DNA from: an uncultured Lachnospiraceae bacterium
GTDB taxonomy: Bacteria > Bacillota > Clostridia > Lachnospirales > Lachnospiraceae
Direction: 5' to 3'
Length of the DNA: 64,000 bases
Assembly: GCA_900316805.1 (NCBI GenBank)
Contig: ONEJ01000103.1
Span: 1-64,000 of the forward strand
Made by a program: the position numbers and the translations under genes. The notes under the pieces were generated by a model. It saw only the letters and a program-made list of their open reading frames with translations, had not been told where the DNA came from and made no database searches. This document shows, in pieces, positions 51,211 to 60,640 of the stretch (the stretch's first letter is position 1; each line of letters begins with the position of its first letter).

Positions 51211-52116
51211 TTACATGCCAAAACACTGCTCCAATAATCTGATATTCTCTGACATGCCGTCCAGATAGCTGTCTCTGTCATAATCGCCCCGGTTTAAGGG
51301 ATCCAGATAAATCACCCTGACATCAGACTCCCGCTCCATGGTATCCCCCATACTCTGTCCATAACGCTTCTCCGCCAGAATATAGTTCACATGATCCCTT
51401 TCTATGGCCGTCAAAACCTCCGAGACTTCTCCCGCACTTACCTGCCGCTCCTCATCGAGATCCAGAACACAGCTGACGGTTAATCCGTAATCCTCTGCCA
51501 CATAAGCATAAGCTTCATGAAAAAGAATAACATTCTGTCCCCGGGCAGTTTCACAGACCGCCTGCTGGCGCTCCTTTAAACTCTCCAGTCTGCCGCAGTA
51601 ATCCCCCGCATTGCTCTGATACTGCTCTTCGTGAGCTGGATCTGCCTTGGAAAGTCCCCTGGCAATGTTCCTTACCTGCTCTTCATAATCTGCCACGCTC
51701 ATCCACGCGTGGGCGTTTTCCTCGTCCTCCTCCTGCAGAAGGACGATGCCTTCACAGGCTTCTACTATCTGGAGAGACGGATATGAGGAGGCCACCTCCT
51801 CCATAAAGGATTCAATGCCTCCTCCGTTAATCACAAACACATCTGCCGTACTGAGCAGCTTCATGTCCTCCGGCGTAAGCTGGAAATCATGCAGACATCC
51901 CGTCTGGGGTTCACTCAGATTAGTCAGCTGTACGGCATCCACATCCCCCACAACATTTAACGCTGCGACATACATGGGATAAAAAGATGTCACAACCGAT
52001 ATTTTTTCTTCCTGTTCCTGATTCCCGGTTCTTTGCACATACAGGGCAGTCAGCCCCATTCCTGTGAAAGTGATCACCAGGAGCATCACCAGGACAAACA
52101 GATATTTCTTTCTCAT
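51211..52116 (-). CDS. znuA: Metal ABC transporter substrate-binding protein (ZnuA-like)
   Basis: Cluster A-I metal-binding protein of 301 residues, with an N-terminal membrane segment or signal (about 5-25); there is no lipobox cysteine, so it is probably anchored by the uncleaved helix. Metal ligands fit the three histidines in GCLHDFQL, ENAHAWMS and ILFHEAYAYVAEDYG, plus a C-terminal acidic residue. A His-rich zinc loop is absent, so zinc versus manganese is open. It starts seven bases after the engB stop with only a weak ribosome site, so translation is probably coupled to engB. Confidence 0.88.
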   Translation of the reverse strand: MRKKYLFVLVMLLVITFTGMGLTALYVQRTGNQEQEEKISVVTSFYPMYVAALNVVGDVDAVQLTNLSEPQTGCLHDFQLTPEDMKLLSTADVFVINGGGIESFMEEVASSYPSLQIVEACEGIVLLQEEDEENAHAWMSVADYEEQVRNIARGLSKADPAHEEQYQSNAGDYCGRLESLKERQQAVCETARGQNVILFHEAYAYVAEDYGLTVSCVLDLDEERQVSAGEVSEVLTAIERDHVNYILAEKRYGQSMGDTMERESDVRVIYLDPLNRGDYDRDSYLDGMSENIRLLEQCFGM

Positions 52117-52123
52117 GTCAGCA

Positions 52124-52888
52124 TCACTTTCTGCCGGATTTCTTTTTTCCTCCGGCGTTCTTTTTTGCTTGCTGCTTTTTCATGGTCTTTTTTGCCACAG
52201 ACCGGTCTGTCTTTTTCCAACGTGGTTTCCGTCCCTGCTGTTCCTGCAAAGTTTCCTTCTGTATCTGCCGAATTTTCTTATTGGAAACCATGGCTTCCTC
52301 CGGAAGTTCTGTCAGGGATACGATAAGATCCCAGATTTCCTCCCGACCCTCCTTGGTTTCTGCGGAGAAAGGAATCACAATGGTTCCCGGTTCCACCGGC
52401 AACACCGAGCAGATGGTATCGATATGCTGCTGCAGTTGGCTCTTCTTCAGCTTATCTGCCTTTGTTGCAATGATGATGGGCGCAAATCCCTGATGAAGCA
52501 TCCAGTCGTACATCAGAATATCGTTTTCCGATGGCTCATGGCGAATGTCGATCAGAAGAAATACTGCCTTCAGCCGCTTGGAGGTATGCAGATAATGCTC
52601 GATCATCTGCCCCCATTTCGCCTTGATTTCCTCGCCGGCAGTGGCGTATCCATATCCCGGAAGATCCACCAGATACAAAGCGTCATTGATATTGTAAAAA
52701 TTGATGGTCTGGGTCTTTCCCGGCTGGGAGGAAGTGCGGGCCAATGACTTCCGGTTCATCAGTGTATTGATGAGAGAGGATTTTCCCACGTTGGATTTGC
52801 CTGCAAAGGCTACCTCATCGTAGATATTATCCGGAATCGTGCTGGTAATTCCGCACACCGTCTCCAAATTTACGCTTTTAATGATCAT
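52124..52888 (-). CDS. engB: Ribosome biogenesis GTPase EngB/YsxC
   Basis: GTPase needed for 50S assembly. Motifs are in order: G1 GKSNVGKSS, G2 around RTSSQPGKTQTINFY, G3 DLPGYGYA, G4 TKADKLKK and G5 PFSAETKEG. The core ends near residue 205. The remaining 45-50 residues form a lysine/glutamine-rich tail (KKTMKKQQAKKNAGGKKKSG) not found in standard YsxC of about 195-200 residues. The start is ATG 52888, with GGAGG five bases upstream, overlapping the lon stop by 11 bases. Confidence 0.93.
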   Translation of the reverse strand: MIIKSVNLETVCGITSTIPDNIYDEVAFAGKSNVGKSSLINTLMNRKSLARTSSQPGKTQTINFYNINDALYLVDLPGYGYATAGEEIKAKWGQMIEHYLHTSKRLKAVFLLIDIRHEPSENDILMYDWMLHQGFAPIIIATKADKLKKSQLQQHIDTICSVLPVEPGTIVIPFSAETKEGREEIWDLIVSLTELPEEAMVSNKKIRQIQKETLQEQQGRKPRWKKTDRSVAKKTMKKQQAKKNAGGKKKSGRK

Positions 52889-55202
52889 TGTGTCCTCCAA
52901 AAGCCACTTTTATAACCTGATCCATATGCTCCACCGGAATGATTTCCATCCCTCCGGTAATCTCCTCTGAAAATTCTGTAAGATCCATCTCATTGTCCTT
53001 GGGGATACATACTGTATGCATTCCTGCATTCTTCGCAGCGAGAAGTTTCTCCTTCAGACCGCCAATCGGCAGCACCCTGCCCCGCAGTGTAATCTCTCCC
53101 GTCATGGCAATGTCCGCCCGCACCGGTGTATTGGTCACCGCGGAGAGCATAGCCAGAGCCATGGTAATTCCCGCTGATGGGCCGTCCTTTGGAACTGCCC
53201 CCTCCGGAATATGGATATGAATGTCATTTTCCTTAAAAAACGCCGGGGTTATATCATATTTCTCACTGATGGAACGAATGTAGCTGATTCCCGCCTGGGC
53301 AGACTCCTTCATCACATCCCCCAGCTTTCCGGTCAGTACCAGTTCTCCTTTTCCGGGCATCACATTGACTTCTATCTCCAGGGTCACACCACCCACGCTG
53401 GTCCATGCCAGACCGCGGACAATGCCCACCTCATCCAATTTGTTCTTCTGATCCTTGCGGTACTTGGGTTTCCCCAGAAATTCTTCCAGATTTGTCCCGG
53501 AAACCCGCACCTTCTTTGTCTCTTCCTCATAGAGCTTACGGGCACTCTTCCGGCAGATCTGTGCAATCTTACGCTCCAGATCCCGGACTCCGGCCTCCCT
53601 TGTGTAGAAAGAAATGACATTTTTCAGTGCTTTATCGGTAATCTTAAGCTGGTCTTTCTGAATCCCGTTCTTCTCATACTGTTTCGTTAACAGATGCTCC
53701 TTCGCGATATGGAGCTTCTCATTTTCCGTGTAACCGCTGACCTCAATGATTTCCATACGATCCAGCAGCGGAGCCGGAATGTCCTGCATGGAATTGGCAC
53801 TTGCCAGAAACAGCACTTCCGACAGATCTACCGGCAGTTCTACATAATGATCCCGGAAACGGCAGTTCTGCTCCCCGTCCAGAACCTCCAGCATAGCGGA
53901 AGCCGTATCCCCCTTGTAATCACTGCTCATCTTGTCGATCTCATCCAGAAGCATCAATGGATTCTTGACACCGGCGCTCTTAAGTCCGGCCACGATGCGC
54001 CCCGGCATGGCGCCCACATAGGTTCTTCTGTGGCCCCGGATCTCTGCCTCATCCCTTACACCACCCAGGGAAATACGCACATTTTTTTTATCCAGTGCCC
54101 TTGCAATGGATCTTGCAATACTGGTCTTACCGGTTCCCGGTGGTCCCACCAGACAAATGATGGGGCTTTCTCCCTTGCCGGTAAGATTGCGCACTGCCAG
54201 AAATTCCAGCACACGCTCCTTGACTTTTTCCAGTCCGTAGTGATCCTCATTAAGAATCTTCTCTGCATGGGAGAGATCCTTGTTGTCTTTCGAGCTTTTG
54301 TCCCAGGGAAGCTCCAGCAGGGTCTCGATATAACCACGGCTTACCGTACTCTCTGAAGAATTGGCACTGATTCCCTGAAAGCGCTTGATTTCCTTAAGAA
54401 TCCGCTCCTTCACAGAGTCCGGTGCCTCCAGATTCTGCACCTTCTTCCGGTACTCATCGGCATCGGAATCCGTATCCGTCTCCCCCAGTTCTTCCTTGAT
54501 CTGCGCCATCTGCTCCCGAAGCACATACTCTTTCTGGTGCTTATCCACCCGAGCTTTGACCTTCTGCTGCAGATCGTTTTTGATGGCCAGAACCTCAATC
54601 TCCTGAAGCAGCATTGCCATCAGCACCTCGTAGCGGGCCGTCAGATTCAGCGCCTCAAGAATCTTCTGCTTTTTCGAATAATGAACCGGTAGATTATTTC
54701 CCACATAATCCAGAAGCTTCACCAGATCTATGGTCTCTTCTACCTGACGCAGCACATCCTGTCCGATTTTTCCACGGACTGCCGCGTACTTAGCAAAGGT
54801 CTCACGGACGCCGAGCACCATGGCTTCCTGCGCCTGCTGCGGCAGTTCCTCTTCCTGATCATAAGCGATTACCCGCACCTGTAAATAGGGTTCTTCCTGT
54901 GCAATCTCATAGATTTCTGCCCGGCAGACCCCTTCCACAAGAACACGGACAATATCATTTTGTAATTTCATCACCTGCTTGATATCCGCAAGAATTCCCA
55001 CCTGATAGAGGTCTTCCCCATGAGGCTCATCCTTATCCACATTCTTCTGTGTCACAAGAAATATCTGCTGGTTTTCCTGAATGGCTGTCTCCACAGCCCG
55101 GATCGATCTTGATCTGCTGATATCAAAGTGTGCCACCATCCCCGGCAGAATCGTGATTCCCCTAAGGGCCACCGCAGGTGTCAGTAAACATTTATCTTCC
55201 AC
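52878..55202 (-). CDS. lon: ATP-dependent protease La (Lon)
   Basis: AAA+ protease that removes damaged and regulatory proteins. The 774-residue protein has an N-terminal LAN domain (1-205), coiled coil, Walker A GPPGTGKTS (about residue 350), Walker B and sensor regions, and the C-terminal S16 peptidase with the catalytic serine in PKDGPSAGI and lysine in IGGLKEKLLAAKNAG. The start is GTG 55202, with AGGAG nine bases upstream. It follows clpX by 20 bases in the same operon. Confidence 0.96.
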   Translation of the reverse strand: MEDKCLLTPAVALRGITILPGMVAHFDISRSRSIRAVETAIQENQQIFLVTQKNVDKDEPHGEDLYQVGILADIKQVMKLQNDIVRVLVEGVCRAEIYEIAQEEPYLQVRVIAYDQEEELPQQAQEAMVLGVRETFAKYAAVRGKIGQDVLRQVEETIDLVKLLDYVGNNLPVHYSKKQKILEALNLTARYEVLMAMLLQEIEVLAIKNDLQQKVKARVDKHQKEYVLREQMAQIKEELGETDTDSDADEYRKKVQNLEAPDSVKERILKEIKRFQGISANSSESTVSRGYIETLLELPWDKSSKDNKDLSHAEKILNEDHYGLEKVKERVLEFLAVRNLTGKGESPIICLVGPPGTGKTSIARSIARALDKKNVRISLGGVRDEAEIRGHRRTYVGAMPGRIVAGLKSAGVKNPLMLLDEIDKMSSDYKGDTASAMLEVLDGEQNCRFRDHYVELPVDLSEVLFLASANSMQDIPAPLLDRMEIIEVSGYTENEKLHIAKEHLLTKQYEKNGIQKDQLKITDKALKNVISFYTREAGVRDLERKIAQICRKSARKLYEEETKKVRVSGTNLEEFLGKPKYRKDQKNKLDEVGIVRGLAWTSVGGVTLEIEVNVMPGKGELVLTGKLGDVMKESAQAGISYIRSISEKYDITPAFFKENDIHIHIPEGAVPKDGPSAGITMALAMLSAVTNTPVRADIAMTGEITLRGRVLPIGGLKEKLLAAKNAGMHTVCIPKDNEMDLTEFSEEITGGMEIIPVEHMDQVIKVAFGGHNDH

Positions 55203-55222
55203 TTGTATCCGCTCCTATATTA

Positions 55223-56509
55223 CTAAGACGCAAGCTCTTCTTTTCTGCTTCCTGTCTGGTCTTCTTCAATCCCAAGGATTTCTTTGCCATCCAGTTCCAG
55301 ATTTCTCTCCACCATCTCTTTGTCTACGACACAACGGCTGATGGATTCATCCGATGGAACACGATACATAAGATCCAGCATAACAGCCTCCATGATGGCG
55401 CGAAGTCCTCTTGCTCCTGTCTTGCGCTCCAATGCCTTATCTGCGATTGCTTCCACTGCACTGTCATCAAATTCCAGTCCGACACCATCCAGCTCTAACA
55501 GCTTCGTGTACTGCTTGATCAGGGAATTCTTCGGCTCCTTCAAAATCCGGATCAGTGCCTCCCGATCCAGAGAATCCAGCGAAACCGTGATAGGCACACG
55601 GCCGATAAACTCCGGAATCAGACCAAATTTCACAAAATCCTGAGGCAGTGCCTTCTTGAAAGCATCCCCCACATTGATATCTGATTTAGAGCGAACCTCT
55701 GCATTAAAACCGATGGCGGAAGCATCCATACGAGCCTCCACGATCTTCTCAAGGCCGTCAAAGGCACCCCCGCAGATAAACAGAATATTCGTTGTATCAA
55801 TGGGGATCAGTTCCTGCTGCGGGTGTTTTCTTCCTCCCTGCGGCGGAACAGATGCCACTGTTCCCTCCAGAATCTTAAGCAGCGCCTGCTGCACACCTTC
55901 TCCGGAAACATCCCTGGTAATGGACACATTTTCTGATTTCTTCGTAATCTTGTCAATCTCATCAATGTAAACGATTCCGTGCTGGGCCCGCTCAATATCA
56001 TAATCTGCTGCCTGAATCAGCTTCAGAAGAATATTCTCCACGTCCTCGCCCACGTAACCGGCCTCCGTCAGTGTCGTTGCATCCGCGATGGCAAAAGGAA
56101 CATTAATCACCCTCGCCAAAGTCTGGGCCAGAAGTGTTTTTCCGGAACCGGTAGGTCCCAGCATCAGGATATTGCTCTTCTGCAGTTCCACTCCCAGATC
56201 ATTTCCGGCAAGAACTCTCTTGTAATGATTGTAAACTGCAACAGAAAGAACCTTCTTTGCCTGATCCTGTCCGATGACATAATCATCCAGAAATGCCTTC
56301 AGTTCCTCCGGCTTCAAAAGGTTGATCTCCTCCTTGGCAGAGGTCACGCCCTGTTCTTCTAAATTTTCTTCTTCAATGATCTCCGCACAGATATCCACGC
56401 ACTCATCACAGATATATGCTCCATTGGGGCCGGAAATCATCCTGCCTACCTGATCCTGTGTCTTTCCACAGAAGGAGCAGCGAATCTTTCCATCATTCTT
56501 TCCTGCCAT
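55223..56509 (-). CDS. clpX: ATP-dependent Clp protease ATP-binding subunit ClpX
   Basis: Unfoldase that feeds ClpP. The 428-residue protein has the N-terminal C4 zinc finger ([11 protein letters not shown] and [10 protein letters not shown]), Walker [13 protein letters not shown] (about residue 118), Walker B YIDEIDKI, the ARFER-like region and the IGF-type loop ([15 protein letters not shown] downstream). ATG is preceded by AAAGGAGAG. It lies between clpP and lon. Confidence 0.96.
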   Translation of the reverse strand: MAGKNDGKIRCSFCGKTQDQVGRMISGPNGAYICDECVDICAEIIEEENLEEQGVTSAKEEINLLKPEELKAFLDDYVIGQDQAKKVLSVAVYNHYKRVLAGNDLGVELQKSNILMLGPTGSGKTLLAQTLARVINVPFAIADATTLTEAGYVGEDVENILLKLIQAADYDIERAQHGIVYIDEIDKITKKSENVSITRDVSGEGVQQALLKILEGTVASVPPQGGRKHPQQELIPIDTTNILFICGGAFDGLEKIVEARMDASAIGFNAEVRSKSDINVGDAFKKALPQDFVKFGLIPEFIGRVPITVSLDSLDREALIRILKEPKNSLIKQYTKLLELDGVGLEFDDSAVEAIADKALERKTGARGLRAIMEAVMLDLMYRVPSDESISRCVVDKEMVERNLELDGKEILGIEEDQTGSRKEELAS

Positions 56510-56574
56510 TGTCTTCTCTCCTTTTCCTGAACATCAGCCCCTGTATCATCTGTGGGCTGCCCTGTGTATAAGAA

Positions 56575-56599
56575 TACCTCCGGCGGCATGCCGGAGGTA
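56575..56599 (-). terminator. Intergenic hairpin between clpP and clpX
   Basis: TACCTCCGGC and GCCGGAGGTA are perfect 10-base arms with a 5-base loop, followed on the minus strand by TTCTTAT. With few T residues it is more likely an attenuator or processing signal than a full stop. Confidence 0.6.
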
Positions 56600-56621
56600 C
56601 TTCATCTGGTTCTGCCAGATT

Positions 56622-57203
56622 TTATCTCTTCGTAATCACACCATCGATCAATCCGTATTCTGCCGCTTCCTCCGCAGACATATAGTGATCTCTCTCCGTA
56701 TCTGCTGCAATCACGTCATACGGCTTGCCGGTGTTTGCTGCAAGGATCTCATTCAGACGTCTCTTGGTCTTCAGAATGTTCTCAGCAGCGATCTCAATCT
56801 CGGTTGCCTGTCCCTTTGCTCCACCAGAGGGCTGATGGATCATGATCTCCGAATTTGGAAGTGCAAAACGCTTGCCCTTTGTCCCTCCGGCCAGCAGAAA
56901 AGCACCCATGCTGGCTGCCAGGCCGATGCAGATCGTTGAGACATCACACTTGATATACTGCATCGTATCGTAGATAGCCATACCTGCTGTAACCATGCCT
57001 CCCGGAGAATTGATATAAAGCTGAATGTCTTTGTTGGGATCCTCAGATTCCAGGAAAAGAAGCTGTGCCACCGTAAGACTTGCGGTAGTTTCGTTCACTT
57101 CCTCACCAAGGAAAATAATTCTATCCTTCAACAGGCGGGAATAAATATCATAATTCCGCTCACCTCTGCTGGTCTGTTCAATGACATAAGGTACTAAACT
57201 CAT
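56622..57203 (-). CDS. clpP: ATP-dependent Clp protease proteolytic subunit
   Basis: Serine protease barrel of ClpXP. The 193-residue protein has the family start [16 protein letters not shown], the catalytic serine in [11 protein letters not shown] (about 97), histidine in [10 protein letters not shown] (about 122) and aspartate further on near [11 protein letters not shown] has GGAGG ten bases upstream. It follows tig in the conserved tig-clpP-clpX-lon-engB order. Confidence 0.97.
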   Translation of the reverse strand: MSLVPYVIEQTSRGERNYDIYSRLLKDRIIFLGEEVNETTASLTVAQLLFLESEDPNKDIQLYINSPGGMVTAGMAIYDTMQYIKCDVSTICIGLAASMGAFLLAGGTKGKRFALPNSEIMIHQPSGGAKGQATEIEIAAENILKTKRRLNEILAANTGKPYDVIAADTERDHYMSAEEAAEYGLIDGVITKR

Positions 57204-57264
57204 ATGAAATACGCCTCCATCTATTTATTTCATGTAACCGTCCGGTCTGCAGGCCAAAAGACGG

Positions 57265-57302
57265 GAAAAGACCGGCCCGGTATACCTCCTCCGGACCAGT
57301 CT
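57265..57302 (-). terminator. Hairpin with short T-run between tig and clpP
   Basis: On the minus strand GACTGGTCCGG and CCGGGCCGGTC pair imperfectly around GAGGAGGTATA, followed by four T and C. It may partly terminate after tig. Confidence 0.5.
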
Positions 57303-57329
57303 GTAATTTCTTAAGAAAAGAAACGGCAA

Positions 57330-58661
57330 TTATTCTTCTGTCTCTGCTTCTGCATCCTTCTTGCTCTTTGCCTTAGCTCTCTCCTTCACATTTTCCATGA
57401 TGAGGTCTGCAGCCTTGGAAAGTGCAAGCTCCTTCTTCAGGGACTTTCTCTGGGCATCTCCCATAAGTTCCTTCAGCTTATCAGCCTCCATGCCGTAGCT
57501 TGCTGCCATCTTTTCGATGTCAGCATCAACGTCCTCATCAGAAACCTCGATATTCTCCTCCTTGGCAATCTGCTCAAGAACAAGACTGCTCTGGATACGG
57601 GTCAGGGCTTCCGGACGAACCTGCTCCTTCATGCCATCCATCGTGGTGCCGGAGAACTGCAGGTACTGCTCCATGGAAAGACCACTCTGGGCGATTCTCT
57701 GTGCAAACTCATCGATCATGGTTTCACACTGGGTATCGATCATTGCCTCCGGAATATCCATCTTGGACTTGTCGATGATCTTCTGGATGGCCTCATCCTC
57801 CTGGGCACGTCTTGCCTCGGTCTTCTTCTGCTCCTCAAGTTCCTTCTTTAAGCTGTCCTTATATTCCGCAAGAGTATCAAAATCAGAAACATCCTGTGCA
57901 AACTCATCATCCAGTTCCGGAAGTTCCTTCGTCTTGATTTCGTTGATCTTTACCTTAAATACGGCCGGCTTCCCTGCAAGCTCTGCTGCCTGGTACTGCT
58001 CCGGGAAAGTGACATTAACCTCTACATCCTCTCCTGCATTCTTGCCAATCAGCTGCTCTTCAAAGTTGTCAATAAAGGAATGGGAACCAATCTCTAACGG
58101 ATGATTCTCTCCCTTGCCGCCTTCAAAAGCAACACCATCCACAAATCCCTCGAAATCGATCACTGCGGTATCTCCCTCAGCCACCGGTCTGTCGGTAACG
58201 GTGATGATTCTTGCATTGTTATTGCGCTCCTCCTCAAGAGCTGCATCTACTTCCTCGTCAGATACAGATGTATCTGCCTTTGTTACGGTAACTCCCATAT
58301 ATTTTCCGAGTGTTACTTCCGGCTTAACAGCAACCTCTGCAGTAAAGATAAACGGCTTGCCCTGCTCAATCTGGACAATGTCAACTGTCGGGCGGGATAC
58401 GATATCGATTCCGCTCTCATCCACTGCTGTCGGATAATTCTGCTGCATCAGGGCGTTGGCTGCATCCTCGTAGAATATGCCTGCACCATACATCTTCTCG
58501 ATCATGGCTCTCGGAACCTTTCCTTTACGGAATCCCGGGATGCTGATCTGATTCTTCTGCTTTCTGTAAACAGCCTCAATTGCCTTCTCCAGTTCCTCTG
58601 CCGGAACTTCGATGGTAAGCTTCGCCATATTCTTCTCTAAATTTTCAACCTGTACACTCAT
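57330..58661 (-). CDS. tig: Trigger factor
   Basis: Ribosome-bound chaperone and prolyl isomerase. The 443-residue protein has the ribosome-binding domain (1-115, with the signature GFRKGKVPR near residue 45), the FKBP domain (about 155-240: EGDTAVIDFEGFVDGVAFEG) and the long C-terminal helical arms. ATG is preceded by AAGGAGGAAAC. It heads the protease operon and has a strong promoter. Confidence 0.96.
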   Translation of the reverse strand: MSVQVENLEKNMAKLTIEVPAEELEKAIEAVYRKQKNQISIPGFRKGKVPRAMIEKMYGAGIFYEDAANALMQQNYPTAVDESGIDIVSRPTVDIVQIEQGKPFIFTAEVAVKPEVTLGKYMGVTVTKADTSVSDEEVDAALEEERNNNARIITVTDRPVAEGDTAVIDFEGFVDGVAFEGGKGENHPLEIGSHSFIDNFEEQLIGKNAGEDVEVNVTFPEQYQAAELAGKPAVFKVKINEIKTKELPELDDEFAQDVSDFDTLAEYKDSLKKELEEQKKTEARRAQEDEAIQKIIDKSKMDIPEAMIDTQCETMIDEFAQRIAQSGLSMEQYLQFSGTTMDGMKEQVRPEALTRIQSSLVLEQIAKEENIEVSDEDVDADIEKMAASYGMEADKLKELMGDAQRKSLKKELALSKAADLIMENVKERAKAKSKKDAEAETEE

Positions 58662-58762
58662 TGTAACTGTTTCCTCCTTAAATATCTATCATCCATGTAC
58701 ATTCATTCTATCTGTATATGGCCGGAAAACAGGCATACTGCGACCACTACAGTCATTAAAGC

Positions 58763-58792
58763 ATTATAGCACAAGCAGTATCGGTTTGCCAA
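58763..58792 (-). promoter_or_regulatory. Promoter of the tig-clpP-clpX-lon operon
   Basis: On the minus strand -35 TTGGCA (58787-58792) and -10 TATAAT (58763-58768) are 18 bases apart, with an extended -10 TGC directly before TATAAT. A leader of about 95 bases separates it from tig. No CtsR- or HrcA-like repeat was seen. Confidence 0.82.
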
Positions 58793-58956
58793 GAGTTTTT
58801 TTTATCGAAACAGGAAATTAGGAAATAATTGTCAAGGTTACTCCAACATATTTTCATTTTTTCTGGCTACAATATTCTCAGACACATAAGAAAACATTTT
58901 TCCTATGTGCAAACCGGAATACAATTCCGGCATATACCAATAAGGAGGTGAAAATT

Positions 58957-59166
58957 ATGACATCAAACAACACATCCGGTTCTAACCGTATGGCCGTACC
59001 GGAGGCTAAGGACGCAATGAAGCGTTTCAAGGAAGAGGTTGCAAGCGAGCTCGGTGTACCATTAAAGGATGGCTACAATGGTGACCTTACTTCCAAGCAG
59101 GCCGGCTCCATTGGTGGAGAGATGGTCAAGAAGATGATCATGAAGCAGGAAGAGCAGATGAAATAA
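58957..59166 (+). CDS. Alpha/beta-type small acid-soluble spore protein
   Basis: Coats and protects DNA in the dormant spore and is degraded during germination. The 69-residue protein has the germination-protease site region KEEVASELGVPLKDGYNGDL and the conserved C-terminal half TSKQAGSIGGEMVKKMI. The start is ATG 58957, with AAGGAGGTG six bases upstream; a GTG at 58948 lies inside that site. Expected to be controlled by sigma-G, but the -10/-35 candidates upstream (near CTACAATA) are weak. Confidence 0.93.
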   Translation: MTSNNTSGSNRMAVPEAKDAMKRFKEEVASELGVPLKDGYNGDLTSKQAGSIGGEMVKKMIMKQEEQMK

Positions 59167-59185
59167 GCTTAGCTCAATATAAGAG

Positions 59186-59226
59186 AGGCCGTCGCACCCG
59201 CAGAATCTGCGGGTGGGGCGGCTTCT
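59186..59226 (+). terminator. Terminator of the SASP gene
   Basis: GCCG and CACCCGCAG pair with CTGCGGGTG and CGGC, giving a long GC-rich stem followed by TTCTT. It lies about 20 bases after the stop. Confidence 0.8.
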
Positions 59227-59329
59227 TAACGATTATCCACATTATTAAAATTGATAAAGTAACCCCAAATAACTTTTTCACCATAAAAAACCTCCTCTGT
59301 CATATTTCTATGGCAATTCCCAAAAAAAG

Positions 59330-59881
59330 TTATGATTCATAAACCAGTCCAGCCTTCACATGCTCCACTGTCCCATCATCGAGAAAATAGCGGACAATTT
59401 GAAGCGCAAAGGGAATGGCCGTCCCCATGCCCCGGCTGGTGATCACATTGCCATCGCGTACCACCGGCTCAAACTCCACATTTGCTCCCAGAAGCTTGTC
59501 CTCAAATCCCGGATGGCAGGTGGCACGTTTTCCTTCCAGAATTCCTGCCTGTCCCAGCACACTTGGTGCCGCACAGATGGCCGCTACCAGTTTTCCCTCT
59601 GCTGCAAATTCTTTGATCACCCGGTTCACGATGTCATGCTCTCCCAGATGGATAGTTCCCGGCATACCGCCCGGCAGGACAATTCCATCATAAGCAGAGA
59701 AATCCGCCTCCTCCGCCGTAGTGTCTGTCAAAAACGTCACATTGTGAGAACTGGTTACCTCTTTTTTCCCGGTAATGGAAATGGTGTCGATATCAAGCTT
59801 TGCACGCCTTACAATATCCACAACAGTCAGACCTTCGATTTCCTCGCAGCCGTCTGCCATAAAAATTCCTAATTTGCTCAT
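59330..59881 (-). CDS. DJ-1/PfpI family protein
   Basis: A 183-residue single-domain protein of the DJ-1/ThiJ type, associated in other bacteria with glyoxalase III or deglycase-like stress roles. The nucleophilic elbow is AAICAAPSVLG, with cysteine near residue 104. The preceding VLPGGMPGT and the nearby glutamate in DGCEEIEGLTVVD (about 14-18) are the usual partners. ATG is preceded by AAAGGAG. The physiological substrate is uncertain. Confidence 0.9.
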   Translation of the reverse strand: MSKLGIFMADGCEEIEGLTVVDIVRRAKLDIDTISITGKKEVTSSHNVTFLTDTTAEEADFSAYDGIVLPGGMPGTIHLGEHDIVNRVIKEFAAEGKLVAAICAAPSVLGQAGILEGKRATCHPGFEDKLLGANVEFEPVVRDGNVITSRGMGTAIPFALQIVRYFLDDGTVEHVKAGLVYES

Positions 59882-60101
59882 TTTAGGGCTCCTTTCTTTT
59901 TAAAGTATCTAATAAATATCCGTTAGAAATCATCTTTCAGTATAGCATATCTTGTGATTTTTTCCAGCATAATATATACTGAGGAAGACAGAAACAAGCA
60001 AGAATGAATTCCAGATATTAACACATTAATATGGGGCAGTAGAAACACATTTTTCTCTATACTCCCACGAAAAAAGCCTTCATCATAAAAACTGAAAAAA
60101 T

Positions 60102-60136
60102 GTGGGCGTATGCAAAAAATACGTTCCTGCCGCCCA
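60102..60136 (-). repeat. Dispersed palindromic repeat, family C, reverse copy
   Basis: Read on the minus strand it runs from TGGGCGGCAGGAACGTATTT through TTGCATACGCCCAC, closely matching the unit at 17787-17822 (TGGGCG, GGCA, T-rich middle, ATACGCCCAC). It lies upstream of the CYTH gene. Confidence 0.6.
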
Positions 60137-60190
60137 TAACTGCATTTTACCTGTTGGATAAAAAATTTTACAAGAAGGAGAGAACATCTG

Positions 60191-60640
60191 ATGGAAATCG
60201 AACGAAAATTTCTGGTAAACAAACTACCGGAGAACCTGGAAAAGTATGAAAGCAAAAAAATCGCACAGGGCTACCTGTGCACGGCTCCTGTAGTACGTAT
60301 CCGCCGCTCCAACGAGGACTATTACTTAACTTATAAGGGGAAAGGGCTCATGGTCCGGGAAGAATACAATCTGCCCCTCACAAAAGAGGCCTACCAGCAT
60401 CTGCTGCCCAAAATCGACGGACGTCTGATTGAAAAAACCAGATATCTGATTCCCTTAACAGACAGACTGACTGCGGAGCTGGATGTCTTTGAAGGCGAAC
60501 TTGCCCCCCTGACTCTGGTAGAAGTGGAATTTGAAAATGTAGAAGAGGCTGGTGCCTTCCAGCCACCGGAGTGGTTCGGCGAAGATGTCACCGGCTCCGG
60601 AAAATACCACAACAGCACTTTAAGCCAGCGGAACTGCTAA
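60191..60640 (+). CDS. CYTH-domain triphosphatase-like protein
   Basis: A 149-residue protein of the CYTH (triphosphate tunnel metalloenzyme) superfamily. The signature EIERKFLV at residues 2-9 gives the ExExK motif; further tunnel residues appear in [18 protein letters not shown] and [22 protein letters not shown]. Relatives hydrolyse inorganic tripolyphosphate; the biological role is unclear. ATG has AAGGAG about nine bases upstream. Its stop overlaps the convergent DUF1653 gene by four bases. Confidence 0.9.
   Translation: MEIERKFLVNKLPENLEKYESKKIAQGYLCTAPVVRIRRSNEDYYLTYKGKGLMVREEYNLPLTKEAYQHLLPKIDGRLIEKTRYLIPLTDRLTAELDVFEGELAPLTLVEVEFENVEEAGAFQPPEWFGEDVTGSGKYHNSTLSQRNC

Noticed and set aside
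49575..52116. Annotation of the metal transporter as definitely zinc specific
   Set aside because: The binding protein lacks the His-rich loop and no Zur box was found, so the znu names are used only as family labels.
58840..58900. Sigma-G promoter for the SASP gene
   Set aside because: Candidate boxes near CTACAATA deviate from consensus in both sequence and spacing, so no feature is listed despite the expected regulation.
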